A DNA stretch of 64,000 nt. It comes from Onchocerca volvulus (taxonomy: Eukaryota; Nematoda; Chromadorea; Rhabditida; Onchocercidae). The translations under genes were made by a program, and so were the position numbers. Within the stretch, counting starts at the first letter, position 1, and each line of letters starts with the position of its first letter. This document shows, piece after piece, positions 1 to 12,400 of this stretch. The notes beneath the pieces were generated by a model that searched no databases, was not told the origin of the DNA, and worked only from the letters and a program-made list of their open reading frames with translations. The stretch spans positions 14,137,113-14,201,112 of the forward strand of contig HG738140.1 in NCBI GenBank assembly GCA_000499405.2, given 5' to 3'.

Positions 1-572
1 TCAAATGATAGCGACTGGTATCTAGCACGTTAAACGATTTTTACTAAGTAATTATTTGTAGATAAAAGATAAGCAGGAATTATTGTAACAGATAAGAAAA
101 TTAAGATAATTTTATTGATTATTATTCGCGTAGTATTACATTTATAGCTGGAAAAATATAGTTTTTTGAATGTGTTAGAAAAACGTTATTTTCTTCCGTA
201 TTAGAAATTCACATGAACCATTGATTTTGCAGCGAGGCGGAAAAAGCATGGAAAATACACTTTAAATGATAAATATCAAATCACGCTTTTAAGCTGATTA
301 TAGTATGTTATACTGATATAATTCTTATTATGGTAATATAATTCCTGTTTCTGTTTTTTCTTTGAGTCTTGTTTACTTTGCAGTAGTATTCCTATTTTCT
401 TGTTGTGCTTTATTTACTTCGTAATTAGTTTAGGAAGAATTATTGATGTATAAGTTTTAATTATTAATGTTATTGTATATATCATTCAAAATATTTCAGG
501 AATTCATGTTATATTGTTTCAGTAAAGATTTATGATATCATTGATGTTCTTACTGAAATTAATGAATTTTAG

Positions 573-3500
573 ATGAATTGGTGGAATATCAATCCAATTT
601 CGACGAAGAATCAGATGATGATGATGAAGATGAATTTTCCGACGAAATTGTTTGCAGCGAAGGAATTATTTCGGCAAGTGAATTTCACTCCAAGATAGCA
701 ACATTGGCTGTGGATACGGAAGATAGAACGGATAGGAATACAACGGGTAATATAGAAGTGCGAAGAAATTCAGTGGAAGAAGTACCAGTGGACGATAGTT
801 GGATTTTCCATTCATTAGGTTTGTTTTTTTTTTTTTTTTTTTTTACAAAAAAAGAAAAATAACTTGAGAAAATTTTCCATGTCAACTATTTCCTCATTAG
901 CTCATTTATTTAAGATATTGATTATAGATCTGTTATTTACTTTAGGTAATAACTTGGAACTTAAAATAATTTTCTTAAGATAACCTAAGAGAATTTTTGG
1001 TAACCGCTGTTATTTGCTACTTGAAATTATCTACAAGGTCGACAATTCCCTATACGAAACTATTTATAAATTTAGTGACGAATGTCACGATTTAGATGAA
1101 CCGTCAAGGATAGTTATGCGGGGTAATGAGACAATGGACTCATGCATGCTACCAGGATCAGAGGGGAATTTAGAAAAGCAACTAGCAAAAACGGATCCTT
1201 CCAAATTCGAAGTTATTATTGATGTAACAGTATCTGGAAATCCAAATTGTAGGTTTTATCGAAAATAATGTGACGGGTCATCGTCCAAGTCGGTTCATTC
1301 GTTTGTTTATTTGTTTACTACTGAATATGATGTTTCATTTTTTTTCTTCTCTTTTCTCTTCATTCCTCTTTCTATCACCTATATATATTACGGTGTTTTT
1401 CAGGATTTTCTAAAGTTCTTGTTATCATTTCATTTTATACAATTACAGGTGGTGATACCGAAACAGTGGGTGCTATCACAGATGAAAAGCAGATATTGCA
1501 TGAAGAATCAAATAATCAGGCAGAACGAATCGTTGAATTAGAAAAGAAATTTGCCGAAGAGAGAGACAATTATGCGCGCAATATGTATTCTCTACTGGTA
1601 ACAGCGCGTGCACAAATTGCAACTCTTCAAAAGGAAAATAAAAAACTTGAAATAAAGTAATACTATCCGTTTTGTTGAAAAAGAAATAATTGATATTAGC
1701 AGAGTCTTCGAAATGGATCTTTTTTTTTTTTTTTTTTTTTGTTTTTGAAAAAAATTATTAGTAAAAGTAGTAATTTTTGTTCGAAGAATTAGATTTCATA
1801 TGTGACATATGATATGCTAGTCTCTCTGGCACTTTTATTTCCCATTAATTTCTTAAGAAATATAGGTTTTATCTATAGTAATTTCTAATAGTTTCAATTA
1901 TACTGATCCGCATCATGTCGACATCTATATATCTCACAACTTTCCTGCTTTTACAAGTCTTGTTTGGCTTGCACACTTATTTTTCAAAGACATGTTGCAA
2001 ATACCTTTCCATTTACATCGTTCTTATATAAGTTGTCAAACATAAGATTAAACGTGGAAAGACGTGCGGTATTGCTAGGCGTATAAAACTATAGAAAGTA
2101 TGAAGGATAAAATACTTATTCTTTGAAAGTTACTCTTGTCAAGACATTAGATTTGATGATAATGATCTTACAGTTATGGCATTCTTTCTCCATATTGTTT
2201 TATTCCACAGTATTTTACATAGTTAAAGATAATATATGACTAATCGGTTATCTTTAAAAGTTTATTTATTGCTTTTTATGAAAAAAAAAAATATTGGGAT
2301 TTATAGATTGGAAAGAAACCATACGATGAAATGTCCTAAATGCAAGCATGAGATGTGCATAAAGAATAATTTATTAAAACCAAAATATATCAAAGTATTA
2401 AAAGGACGTTGTGCAATCGAAATGTTGTTCGATAATTTGGCAATAATGGAGGAATGGCTTGCAGCAAATTATTTAGATGTTAATCCGGATGGATTACCGG
2501 TAGTATTAGAAATACCTCGGAAGCCAACGCTTACTTCTACAAATAGTCTTCTTGCTCCCAAAACAGTATGTTGTACATTAAAAGCATATGAGTCGAAAAT
2601 TATTGTGCATAATATTTTAGTAATTTAGCATTGTTGCATTAGCTGTTAATAAGACAATTCTAACTTTTTTTTTGTCTTGAGATTTGAAATATTGGATAAT
2701 ATTGAAAAACGAAACTATTTAGATTAGGAGAAAGGATAATACAGAGCGGAAACGAGAACGCAATGAAAAAAAGTGAATATTTCTTTAGTTTTTTGAAATT
2801 TGAGATGCTGATTTTTGTCGTTTTTCTGTTGCATTTTAATAATTGGTGACATCGCAGAACTCAGTTCGTGATATTCGTCGAGACGTGGATAAAGTTACTC
2901 CGATCTCATCAAGTGTTTTTCGTAATCTAGGAAGTATAAGTCCAATAGCAATGAGGCAAAATATCCAACCAGCTAACGCTGCCAGGGTTTACAATAGTAA
3001 GTTATCGTTCAAAAATAATTTTTTTAGGAATCTAAATCTAAAATTTTATTTCTGAAATTGGGGATCCGATGTGAATTACATTTTTTACCAATATTTTTGA
3101 GAAAAAAGAAAAAAAATTCCAACAATTAGCGGACTTTCCAATGAATAAGCAGATTAATTCATTTCAGGACATTCTATGAAGCAAAATGAGAAATTAAATC
3201 ATGCAATGCAAAGTGGAAAGGCGCAAAAAAGCTCCAGTTTGAGCGATGCTTACGATTCTTGTGATAATCGAGAAAAGCGATCACGTGAGAAAAAACTATC
3301 AGGATCGGATAAATATAAAGAACAACAACATCATTATATCCCATCTATCCATACATCATCAGATATATCATTTGATCATGATCAACGGCGACATTTCAAC
3401 TTTTCCAAGTCATGCAATTCCCGCATGTCACATTATGATTTAAACGCGTCAATGGTAAATTGCAACGTGAGAGACCAGGAACATCTGTCTGTGGCAACAG

Positions 3501-3667
3501 ATAGTTTTGGGAATCGATCGGAATACCGAAATCCTTGTATAAAGTATCGTAGACGACGAATTAGATCTCCAGTTAATTACAGACCAACTAAAGAAAATTT
3601 TTATCGAAGGCATCGTGATCATTCAAGATCAAATCAAATAAGAAAGAACGTAGAACGAAAACTATGA
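573..3667 (+). CDS. Unrecognised multi-exon protein: acidic N-terminus, coiled coil, CxxC element, basic tail
   Basis: I do not recognise this protein. Exons supported by splice borders and phase are 573-818, about 990-1248, 1449-1656, 2307-2565, 2858-2996 and 3168-3667 (stop TGA). The N-terminal part is very acidic (DDDDEDE run). The third exon encodes a charged helix (AERIVELEKKFAEERDNYA) predicted to form a coiled coil. The fourth holds a CPKCKHEMC element that could be half of a zinc site. The last exon is basic and rich in S, R and H and ends in ERKL. The junction 818 to about 990 does not match in phase as drawn, so an alternative donor (for example before 783) or a missed piece is likely. 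A possible first exon is ATG at 5-7 with donor after 17, which joins in phase to 573; otherwise the gene begins left of the window. A nuclear role is suggested only by composition. Confidence 0.6.
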
Positions 3668-5478
3668 TTGCATAATTTCAGCCTAAATTGATAGAGCTTC
3701 GTAAACAGATAAATAGGAAGAATGATAATGTTTGTCTGGTTTTGTAAATTTTTTCTTTTTTCTTATTTTGATTCGTTTTCATCTGTTGAGCTTTTTCTTT
3801 TATATTTAATTGATTCATTTATTTCAGAACAATCTATCCAATTTTGCCTTATCTTTCAATTATTTCTTTATTTCCTTGTCCATTTATTATTTCATGATAT
3901 TATTTCTGTTGTCTTGTTTCCCTGCATTTATTCTGATTTGTTCAGTAAAAAAAAAATTTAAATTTGCTGCTTGGATTGAAGTAATATTGAAATTTTACGT
4001 GTAACATTGAAGCATGAAATTTAGTTTCGTAAAAATCTTAACACAGATTTCTAAATTCATTTCATTTATCCTTATGGAGCTTTGAACTATGGAAATATTA
4101 AGTTCAGGTATGTAAATATCTTTATCGGATATTAATTTATCTTTTGCTGTGTTTTCTTGTCTGGAATTTAGAATTTTTTTTTTTTTTTTTTTTTTGAAAC
4201 AGATTTCTAGTCAACTTTTTTCTCATTTTGACATCTTGAAGCATTCTATGTAGGCTGGATGTAACAAATCCGTCAAATATGAAAGATAAGTTTATTATGC
4301 TTATTTGAATGTTTTGCATTGTTCTTCAAAAATAAATTTTCCAACTGATATTTCATCCATTACAGAGTAAAATTTAGTAAATTTGTGACCAATTCAAACT
4401 TTCCCAATTTCAGAAACTTGATTGTAACAAATCTGTCTCAGGTATTCTGGAATATAATTTCGCAGAGAGAGGGACATATTGAAAAACTGATATTCTTAAA
4501 GCTGTAACAGATTCGTAAAAAGACTTGTCGGACGATCACGTGGGATTATTTGGTCGCACGTTTGTGAAACCATAGAATTCCTAGCATAGATTGTATATGC
4601 CATAATTTCAGAATTCTTCTGATGTAATATAATTCAATGGTTAACATGTAAAGATTATCTAAGCCTCACATACGTAAGAAACGTAAACTCTCAACGTAAA
4701 ATACACGTCCAGTAATTTAAGTGCCATAAAATTAGCAAGATTTAAACAAGCAAAGCAAATAATTTTATAAAATTAATGGACACATATATCTTTTTTTTCA
4801 TTTTAAAAGATTGCATGAAATTTAATTATTTGCACGTCTCATTCTCTAATGCACGTAGCACGTCATTATTTCATCATTGTGGGGATCGGCATAAACGTGA
4901 GAAATGGCTATTGTTAGAGGATTAATGGGTGAGTTGTGTGGTGGGGTGGATGGGTAGCTGCTTCTTGGCGTTTTTTATGTATGATTCATCTATTTCAGAA
5001 TATTCGGCAAATTTACGATTGATGGTCAGTATCGGATAACGTAACGTTGCAGTTCCCTGATATCAGGATTACGTGAGAGGACGTAATAAGTGTTACACGT
5101 GATATTCATAACTTACGTATTCTATGAATTTATTACGCTTTTCGCTCTATTTGTTTGTGACGTTTACTATTTGAAGTGGTAATGTGATCATTTACCACGG
5201 AGTTGTCTTGACGAGTAGTTATTATTGATTGCTAGATGAAATGAGACGAAATCTTATGGTACTCAATTAATGTAATTTAAGGATATAATGCTGGCGTGAA
5301 ATAATATGGATTAAGATAGAGAAATATCTTTTGTAGTTCTCATTGATATATCATTGGGTTTTTTCCGTTTGAAATTTCTGAAATTTCCGGAGAAGTGCTC
5401 TTTTCTATACAGTCCATTATCTGAGCTAAGATTTCGAAAGTTGGCGGATTTTCGGTCAAATAAAAATTTTGCATAAAA
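3668..5478. other. Intergenic spacer, no gene seen
   Basis: This holds the presumed 3' UTR of the upstream gene and the upstream region of MND1. It is AT-rich with T-runs (for example 4171-4195). The part from 4500 to 5250 is slightly richer in G+C, but no exon with protein similarity or consistent splice borders was found on either strand. Confidence 0.5.
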
Positions 5479-7749
5479 ATGGTAGGTTTTATTTGCAAAA
5501 CTTGATTCTTTTATCTTCTCAATTCCTGAATGATCTCAATAATTTCCATATTTTATCATTTTGTCAAGCAGTAGCAGTTAGAAAGCAGTATGAAACGAAT
5601 GCTAATCAAATAATAATATGCATTATTCTATTGAATAATTTTATCACAAATTTTTTAGGTATAATTTACCGATTATTTATAAATTCTAATCCATACATAC
5701 TAGCCATTCTTAATTGCTGGTCTTTTATAGTCTGTTACGTTTTCGAGTTAAAACTCTATATTGTGATTATCTAAGATGATAAGCTTATTTAGAAACATAG
5801 AAGTTATTTTTCACGATTATGTGATCACGTGTTGTGCATAGTTCTTCCACTGAATTCATATTTAGGCACCCAAAAAGAAAGGCTTAACAGCTGAAGAGAA
5901 ACGATCCCGAATGTTGGAATTATTTTACGAAAGTAATGAATTTTTTCAGGTATTTTTTTTTTGGGAAAAGATAAATTTGGTTTATACTTCTTGTTATAGT
6001 GAAAATTCTGGAGATTCATCTATTATTTCAATGATATTTTTGAGTCAAATTAAGAAAAATAATGATTTAAAGCGCTTCTATATAGTGTAATGTAAGATGC
6101 TATTACTTTGGAAGGAAGGAAGAGGACTTTTGAAAAGAAATTAATATATATGGGGAGGTAGATCATTTCAAAAATTGGTTCAAATTTTGCTGATCACAAA
6201 TTAAATAACTTTAAGAATAAGGTATTATGAAACATTTGCAAAGTTACTGAAATTTAAAATTACACTTCTAGAAAATTTCAGATGAAAGATCTCGAAAAAA
6301 TTGCTCCAAAGCAGAAAGGGATCGTTCCACAATCAGTGAAAGAAATAACGCAACTACTCGTTGATGAAGGTTTAGTTGAATGTGAAAAGATTGGAACTTT
6401 CGTTTGCTACTGGGCATTCCCATCACAAGCAATGATTACAGTAGAATTCTTTTCTTTCTCTTCTCTTGTTTCCCCCAAATAAACAACTGTCCAGAAATAT
6501 TTGCTTGATTTAAACTGCATCAATTGGAAAACTTAAATTCACAAATTCACAACTAGCTTGTATATTCCAAAAGCAGTATTTGGAAAAGTTATATAAGTAT
6601 TCATCAGTGATCCAAGTTGAAATGAAGAAATGGCAAAGATTTTAGCAAATTAGTCTTTTTGTTGAAAAAGATAGATTTGAACAAAGGTTTTTTGTTTTAA
6701 TAATAAGACGTTTATATGTATCATGTCCATCCGTCTCTTTTAATATAGTTCCTTTTAGAATGCTTTGAGATTGTCTTTATAAGCGAAATATTAGTCGAAT
6801 TGTTGATGTCACAATATTCGCTTTTTCCTTTTTTTTTTTTATATTTTCAGCGCAAAAAGCAGTTGCAAGAATTGGATGAAAAGATTTCAAATTTGGAAAC
6901 AAAGTTGAAAGAAGCAAAGGCCGATGCTGAGATGATAAAAAAAGACAAGAAAGTTAGTTTTCAGGATGTCTTCACATGATTCACAATTCAGTAACTGATC
7001 AAACTTCAATCGGATGATTTCTGAATTAGCAAAAAGAGTCTATTCTTAGAAACCGATAAATAATCTTGTTCAGCGCATAGTAAATTTAGTATCAAGAAAT
7101 ATTATCATGAATCAATTTTCTTGTGGTTTTTTAAAGTCATAGGAATTAACACTTGATCATTATGATAGTAATATGAAAAAAATTCCTGTAGATCATTTCT
7201 TTATTCCACTCCATCAGATTTCTGTAGGAAACCAAAGAGCGCGAAAAGCTGAAATTACAAATTAATGATTTGCAAATGAAGCATGATGAACTAATGAAAA
7301 AATTGGAAAAATTAGATGAGGAAGGTCCTGAAGCTATTGCTCGACTTGAAAATAAAACGGCTAAGGCCCGCGATGATGCAAATTGTTGGACCGGTAAGAC
7401 ATTCTCTCTTTTGTTTTTCTCTTCAAGAGATGGCTTCTTTGTCTATATCTCATTATAAGAAATAAAATCTTTTCGTCATCTATAGCAGGACACATGAAAT
7501 TTATAATACATCAGACGAATAGTTGTAGCGAAAACAGTTTAATTCTTGAATGTATAAATAATGATTTTTTTTTGGAATCGTAATTAAAAAAAAAAAAAGG
7601 AGGAAAAGTGAAAAGCAAATTTAGTTTTTGTTAATATTTCAGACAACATATTTGCGGCGAAAAAATGGTGTAAAAAAAATTTTAATATAGAAGAAAAAGT
7701 GCTGAATACGCAGTTTGAAATACCACCAGAACTTGATTATGTGGAATGA
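5479..7749 (+). CDS. MND1: MND1, meiotic nuclear division protein 1 (HOP2-MND1 complex)
   Basis: MND1 pairs with HOP2 to help RAD51/DMC1 recombinases invade the homologous duplex in meiosis; it acts in the nucleus. Exons are 5479-5481 (the start codon alone), 5866-5949, 6282-6440, 6851-6952, 7228-7393 and 7643-7749, all phase-consistent, giving 206 residues against about 205 in human. Recognisable blocks are KKKGLTAEEKRSRML at the N-terminus, DLEKIAPKQKGI and CYWAFPSQA in the winged-helix region (about residues 15-82), a long coiled coil (about 83-172), and a C-terminus with CWTDNIF, KKW and a final PELDYVE, all typical of the family. The first exon is inferred: ATG is followed directly by gtaggt, and splicing to 5866 gives MAPKKKG, matching the usual MSKKKG start. 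No HOP2 or DMC1 gene is in the window. Confidence 0.93.
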
Positions 7750-9480
7750 ACATTAGGCACCTGCGTTATTTGTTTATTATTTATAGTTAAGGTATCTTAA
7801 AGATAATTTAAATAGTCGGAGTGGTTTTTTTTTTTTAACTGAAACTTTGAATTCATGTATTTACTTTCTATCATTCTCTGTTCTCCTATTATTTCCTTCT
7901 TTCAGTAAGTCTTATTATGTAGATTTAAATTCTTATCCACAAAAATCTTTTAATATTTAGAAATTTGTTCTAACTTTTAACAACTTTTCTTTTAAATTAC
8001 AAATAATTTTTAATAATTAAATCTTAATTCACTTGATCAACGGGAATATTTGCCATGTAAAAAAAGAATGATAGCGATAAATATTATGCAAAGGCCAAAA
8101 GAAGATTGGTTACAATTTTAAGCAAGCATAAAGAATGTATTTTTGCCTGTCTGAATAGCTATTCATTTTTATATTGATTCCGTCATTAGAATCAAATTTA
8201 TCTAACTATTCGACAGCAGGTTCCTTAGAGGCAACATTATTGACTATTTTTTGTTGTAAATACTTCCAAAACCTAATTATGTCAAACTATTTCCTTTAAC
8301 ATGTTTTTTTGTATTGTCGATAATCAGGTAAAAATAATAAGTTTATCATTCAGACTCTTTTCTTCAAGCTAAATTTTCAATTTCATCAGCCATTCTCCGC
8401 AAATTTCTTTCTGTATTATATCAAATTTGTTGGATAAAAAGAGAAAAGAATCGGAAAAAAATTTTTGTAGAAATACTGAAGTGAAAGTGTTGCAGCTGTA
8501 TGAAGAACAAAAAGCTATAAATGGAATGAATCTGAATTACCGACCGTGCCGTAGATATTGTGTTTATGACGAAGGATCTTGTTGAAATTTTTTTTCATAA
8601 AAATAGGTTAACGTGTTCCTTATCCTTTTTGAAATTTCAACTTCTATTTTAAATTGTTATTATGAAGTAAACATTTCAGCTTTATTTAAAAGTTTGATTT
8701 ATGGCATATATTACCATGTATAAATACTTCAGTTCAGTTGGAGTACACAATTTACCAGTTTACATCTGTTTGTGACAACATTTTTAGTAATAAAATATTA
8801 TTGCTAGATTTCATTTTATTTTGTGAAGCTTGCGTTTTCAAATCCAGCTCCTAAATTGATTGCAATGTTTAAATTCAAAATATTAATTTTTAGGAAAATT
8901 TACATGAAATAAATTTAGATTTTGCTGATTGTGCATTTATATGTATATCTTCATACAGTGTTTTTTTTTTTTTGTTTTACAGATGTGTGATATATGAAAC
9001 TATTTATATTTCGTAATGAGATTTTCGGTAGTATTTTACCGGTTACTGTACATTTGAAGTTCACTCTTAATCAGAAGATTTTTTCTTTTTTTTGGCTGAA
9101 AGACGTTGTTGGAATGGAAAAAAAATCGGTCTTTCCGTAGATCAATATAATATTCACAATCTGTTTAATCCATGAGTAAGATCATTTTCCGTTTGACACA
9201 GAACGGGTATTTATCTTGATGTCTGTTATTACTGATATTTTATGTGCTAGTGATAAAAATTCTTTGTTTTGAATAAAAATCTTCCTCAATAAAGATTCAA
9301 CATTATTTATCATCTGTTTGCTTTCCAGATAACTCATTTATACTTATTTGCTTTCTGGATGATTTAGTTATACTTGTTCAATTGAACTTATATGAGATAA
9401 TTTTTGGGGTACAATGATAAGGGCACAATAACGCGTTAAAAAGTTGAATTCTCATATCTTCAACAAGAAACAAAAATATT
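7750..9480. other. Intergenic spacer, no gene seen
   Basis: AT-rich sequence between MND1 and the p53-family gene, with short T-runs. No open frame with plausible splice borders or protein similarity was found on either strand. Confidence 0.5.
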
Positions 9481-9490
9481 CAGATTTCAG
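9481..9490 (+). promoter_or_regulatory. Candidate trans-splice acceptor before p53-family start
   Basis: The sequence CAGATTTCAG lies 9 bases before the ATG at 9500. With no coding exon visible upstream it fits a spliced-leader acceptor, and it favours the start at 9500. It could also be the acceptor of a 5'-UTR intron. Confidence 0.4.
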
Positions 9491-9499
9491 ATAGTGAGG

Positions 9500-12400
9500 A
9501 TGGATGAAGAAGGACAACGTGCAGCGACAACAATCGAATCATTATCAATTACCCGTGATGGATCCGACCAGCTCCTCGGGAATCCTTCATTGTTTGGTTT
9601 GCAACAACACTCTGATGACGGACTTTGGGATAAGTTCGGTGTTACACTTTTGATAGGAATAAGAATTGCTGTTTAAGAAATATTTTTTCAGAGTTATGTT
9701 ATTACTGTTTTAGTATTAGCTATGCTACCAACACTGAGGATGCTTTTATCAACTTGGATGACGACATATTGACGGTAAGTATTGATCGATTTCAATAATC
9801 TTAAAATAGTCGCAAAAGGCATATAATTTCTAGAAATTTTTTTTCCCAATTCTGTGAGAGCGGTAGCTTATTAAATTTTTAATATTTAGACTCCAGAAGT
9901 TTCCTTTTCCAGAAGATTTTGATTTGTTTTAAATAAATTTGTTTCAATTTATATTTAATTGAAAAGAATTGAAAATATTTCGGAAAAAGAATTTTTAGAA
10001 TCTAAATATCAGGAATTTACTAGGCAGACTAAATGTCAAGAATATTAGAAAATTCAATGGAAATGATAGATTCAGACCTTTACTAAATACTTATTATTTA
10101 CTTGCTGTTAAGTAAACATAGTGAAAAAAGAATTTTTCAATGTGCGCCATAGTAATAGACTGGTGCACAGAAACATGGAGTACAGAAACTATTACTAGAG
10201 TATCTTTAGTAATAAAGCTAGTGATAGAGTAACTCTATATAAGTAAGCAAATAATTGTTAAAAATATTTTAGTTGAACATACCGCCAGTGGATTCTGAGC
10301 GAACAGCAAATTTCGCCAATATTTTATTTTCACAGCTTGATAATCAAGATGTAAGTGTTTAATCGGTACCCCTGTTATACAGAATGTTTTGTATTTATTT
10401 ATAATGAACCGAATATTTAATATTAGTTATTATTATATATTCATATGTTTAGTGATTTATTTAGATCTTTAATTTAGGCGAGTCTTTCCAATTGTGGTGT
10501 TGATGCATCAAGCGAAATAAATATTGATTCACTAAAATCAGTGCCAATTTCTGCTCTCAGGTTTTTGAACTTTTTCTTATTTTTTTTTTACTAAGGCAAA
10601 ATATTTTGCATAAACTGTAAGCCTTTGATAACTTACAACAAATTGAAATCATTAGTTATTCAGACCGGAAACTGATGCACTTCAGTTAGAATTTGATGTA
10701 ACGGTGGAAAGAGGATGTCGGAGTGCTTACATCGTACGTATTCAATTTTTTTTCATTTTTCTTTACTGTTGAAATTATTCATCTGAAAAAGTTCGATCAT
10801 TTTTAAATTAATGTTACTTGATTATTCAGTGCAACATATTTGCTTGATCATATCGCGAATACAAGCGAATATGACTACCTATTAGGCTAAGGAAAAAAGC
10901 TTATTAAAGCCTATTATTTTATTTAGCGTTCAATTTAATTTATTCATTTAGTCAAGTACAGGAAATTTTAAAAAATCTTAATAATTTCGAAATTGGAAAA
11001 ATCATAAATTAATCGCTTAATAGAAATTTGTATTTTCAATTTATTTAAAAATATTAGAGAAATTGACGAATTTGGATATCATAGAAGTGAAGCATTATAT
11101 TTCTGTTTTTGAAAATATTTATTTACAGTTCAAACATCGTTCACTTTTTGCAAGGATGAATACCAACGTCAAATTTGCAGTGAATTGTCCTGTTCTTCCT
11201 CCCCCTAAATCGTTTATTCGGATTTGTGCAGTCTATTCGGAGAACGTTTATGCAAATGTTCCAGTTCGTCGATGCCATCATCATCGTTCACTGGATAGTG
11301 AGTAATTTTTATTTGAAATTTTCAACTGAGATGAAAAACTACAAAGCTCCAATTTTCATCTAGAATGACTTTGCAAACCCACAAATCATACTAGTAGTAA
11401 GAGAACTCTTTTGTTGCCGATTAAAAATTTTAAAACCAAAAAAAAAAGGCATCTGCATTATAGCCTTAGGAATAATTAGATAGATGCATCATCAATTCAG
11501 GAATGATTTTTGAAATTTTGTAGGCAATCAGGAAGAACACTTTTTAATTGTAACTAATAATTCTGAAGCACAACATCTGACAGAAAAAGTAAAAGGTGAA
11601 GAAGGTTTGCGTTCGTTTGTAATTGTGCCTTTCGACGCACTTCATATAAATACGCGTTTAACGCTGCAATTTCGATGCTATTCATCTTGTCCTGGTGGTA
11701 TCAATCGACGACAGGTGGTATTGTGCTTTTCTTTGGAAAATGGGTAAATTTTCGTTTTAAATTCAAATACAATTGTCGTTTTTTAGAAAAATTTCAGGTA
11801 ACTGTTTTCTTGTATGCCATATTTTCAATTTTTTTTTCGCGCTTAATTACTTAGTGCAAAAAATAAAATTTTAATGAGTCATTTTTAGTGGTCACATACT
11901 TGGAGACAGTAAGATGTACCTAAAAGTGTGTTCACTTCCAAATCGAAATGCAAATTTGGATATTGCTGGTACGTCACGTAGCTTTCATTTTCAACATTTT
12001 AGAAAATTTGCAATTTGAATTTAGATGGAATGAGGAGAGAGAACAAAACTATTTTTGTATATGACTTAGTTTTCATCAAAATGTTGAGTTTGACTATTAC
12101 AGTTAAGGGCCTGAAATCATTTTAATTGACATATGTTATTATTTAATTGTTTAGTAAGTATTATTGCAATAATATTTCTAATTTTAGAAAAAATCGATGT
12201 AAACTATGCCATTTATATAAGGTTGTAATCAAAAATAAAAAAAAACAGAAATTACTATTCTCTTGTTCGAGCAAATGATAGAAATCGAAAATTTCATGGT
12301 CTTTCACGATAACATATATCATCAAAAAAATTTTTTTCAAGTGTCTATGGGCCTTTTTGATGCTTCATACATATCCAGCTGTTTGATCTTAAGACATTCA

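Noticed and set aside
5469..5774. Open frame running through MND1 intron 1
   Set aside because: It needs a TTG start and has no family similarity, while the ATG at 5479 with donor gtaggt explains the locus.
9692..9774. Alternative p53 exon 2 starting at about 9711
   Set aside because: It is also in phase (donor after 9633), but the TTTTTTCAG acceptor at 9691 is the better nematode consensus; kept only as an alternative.
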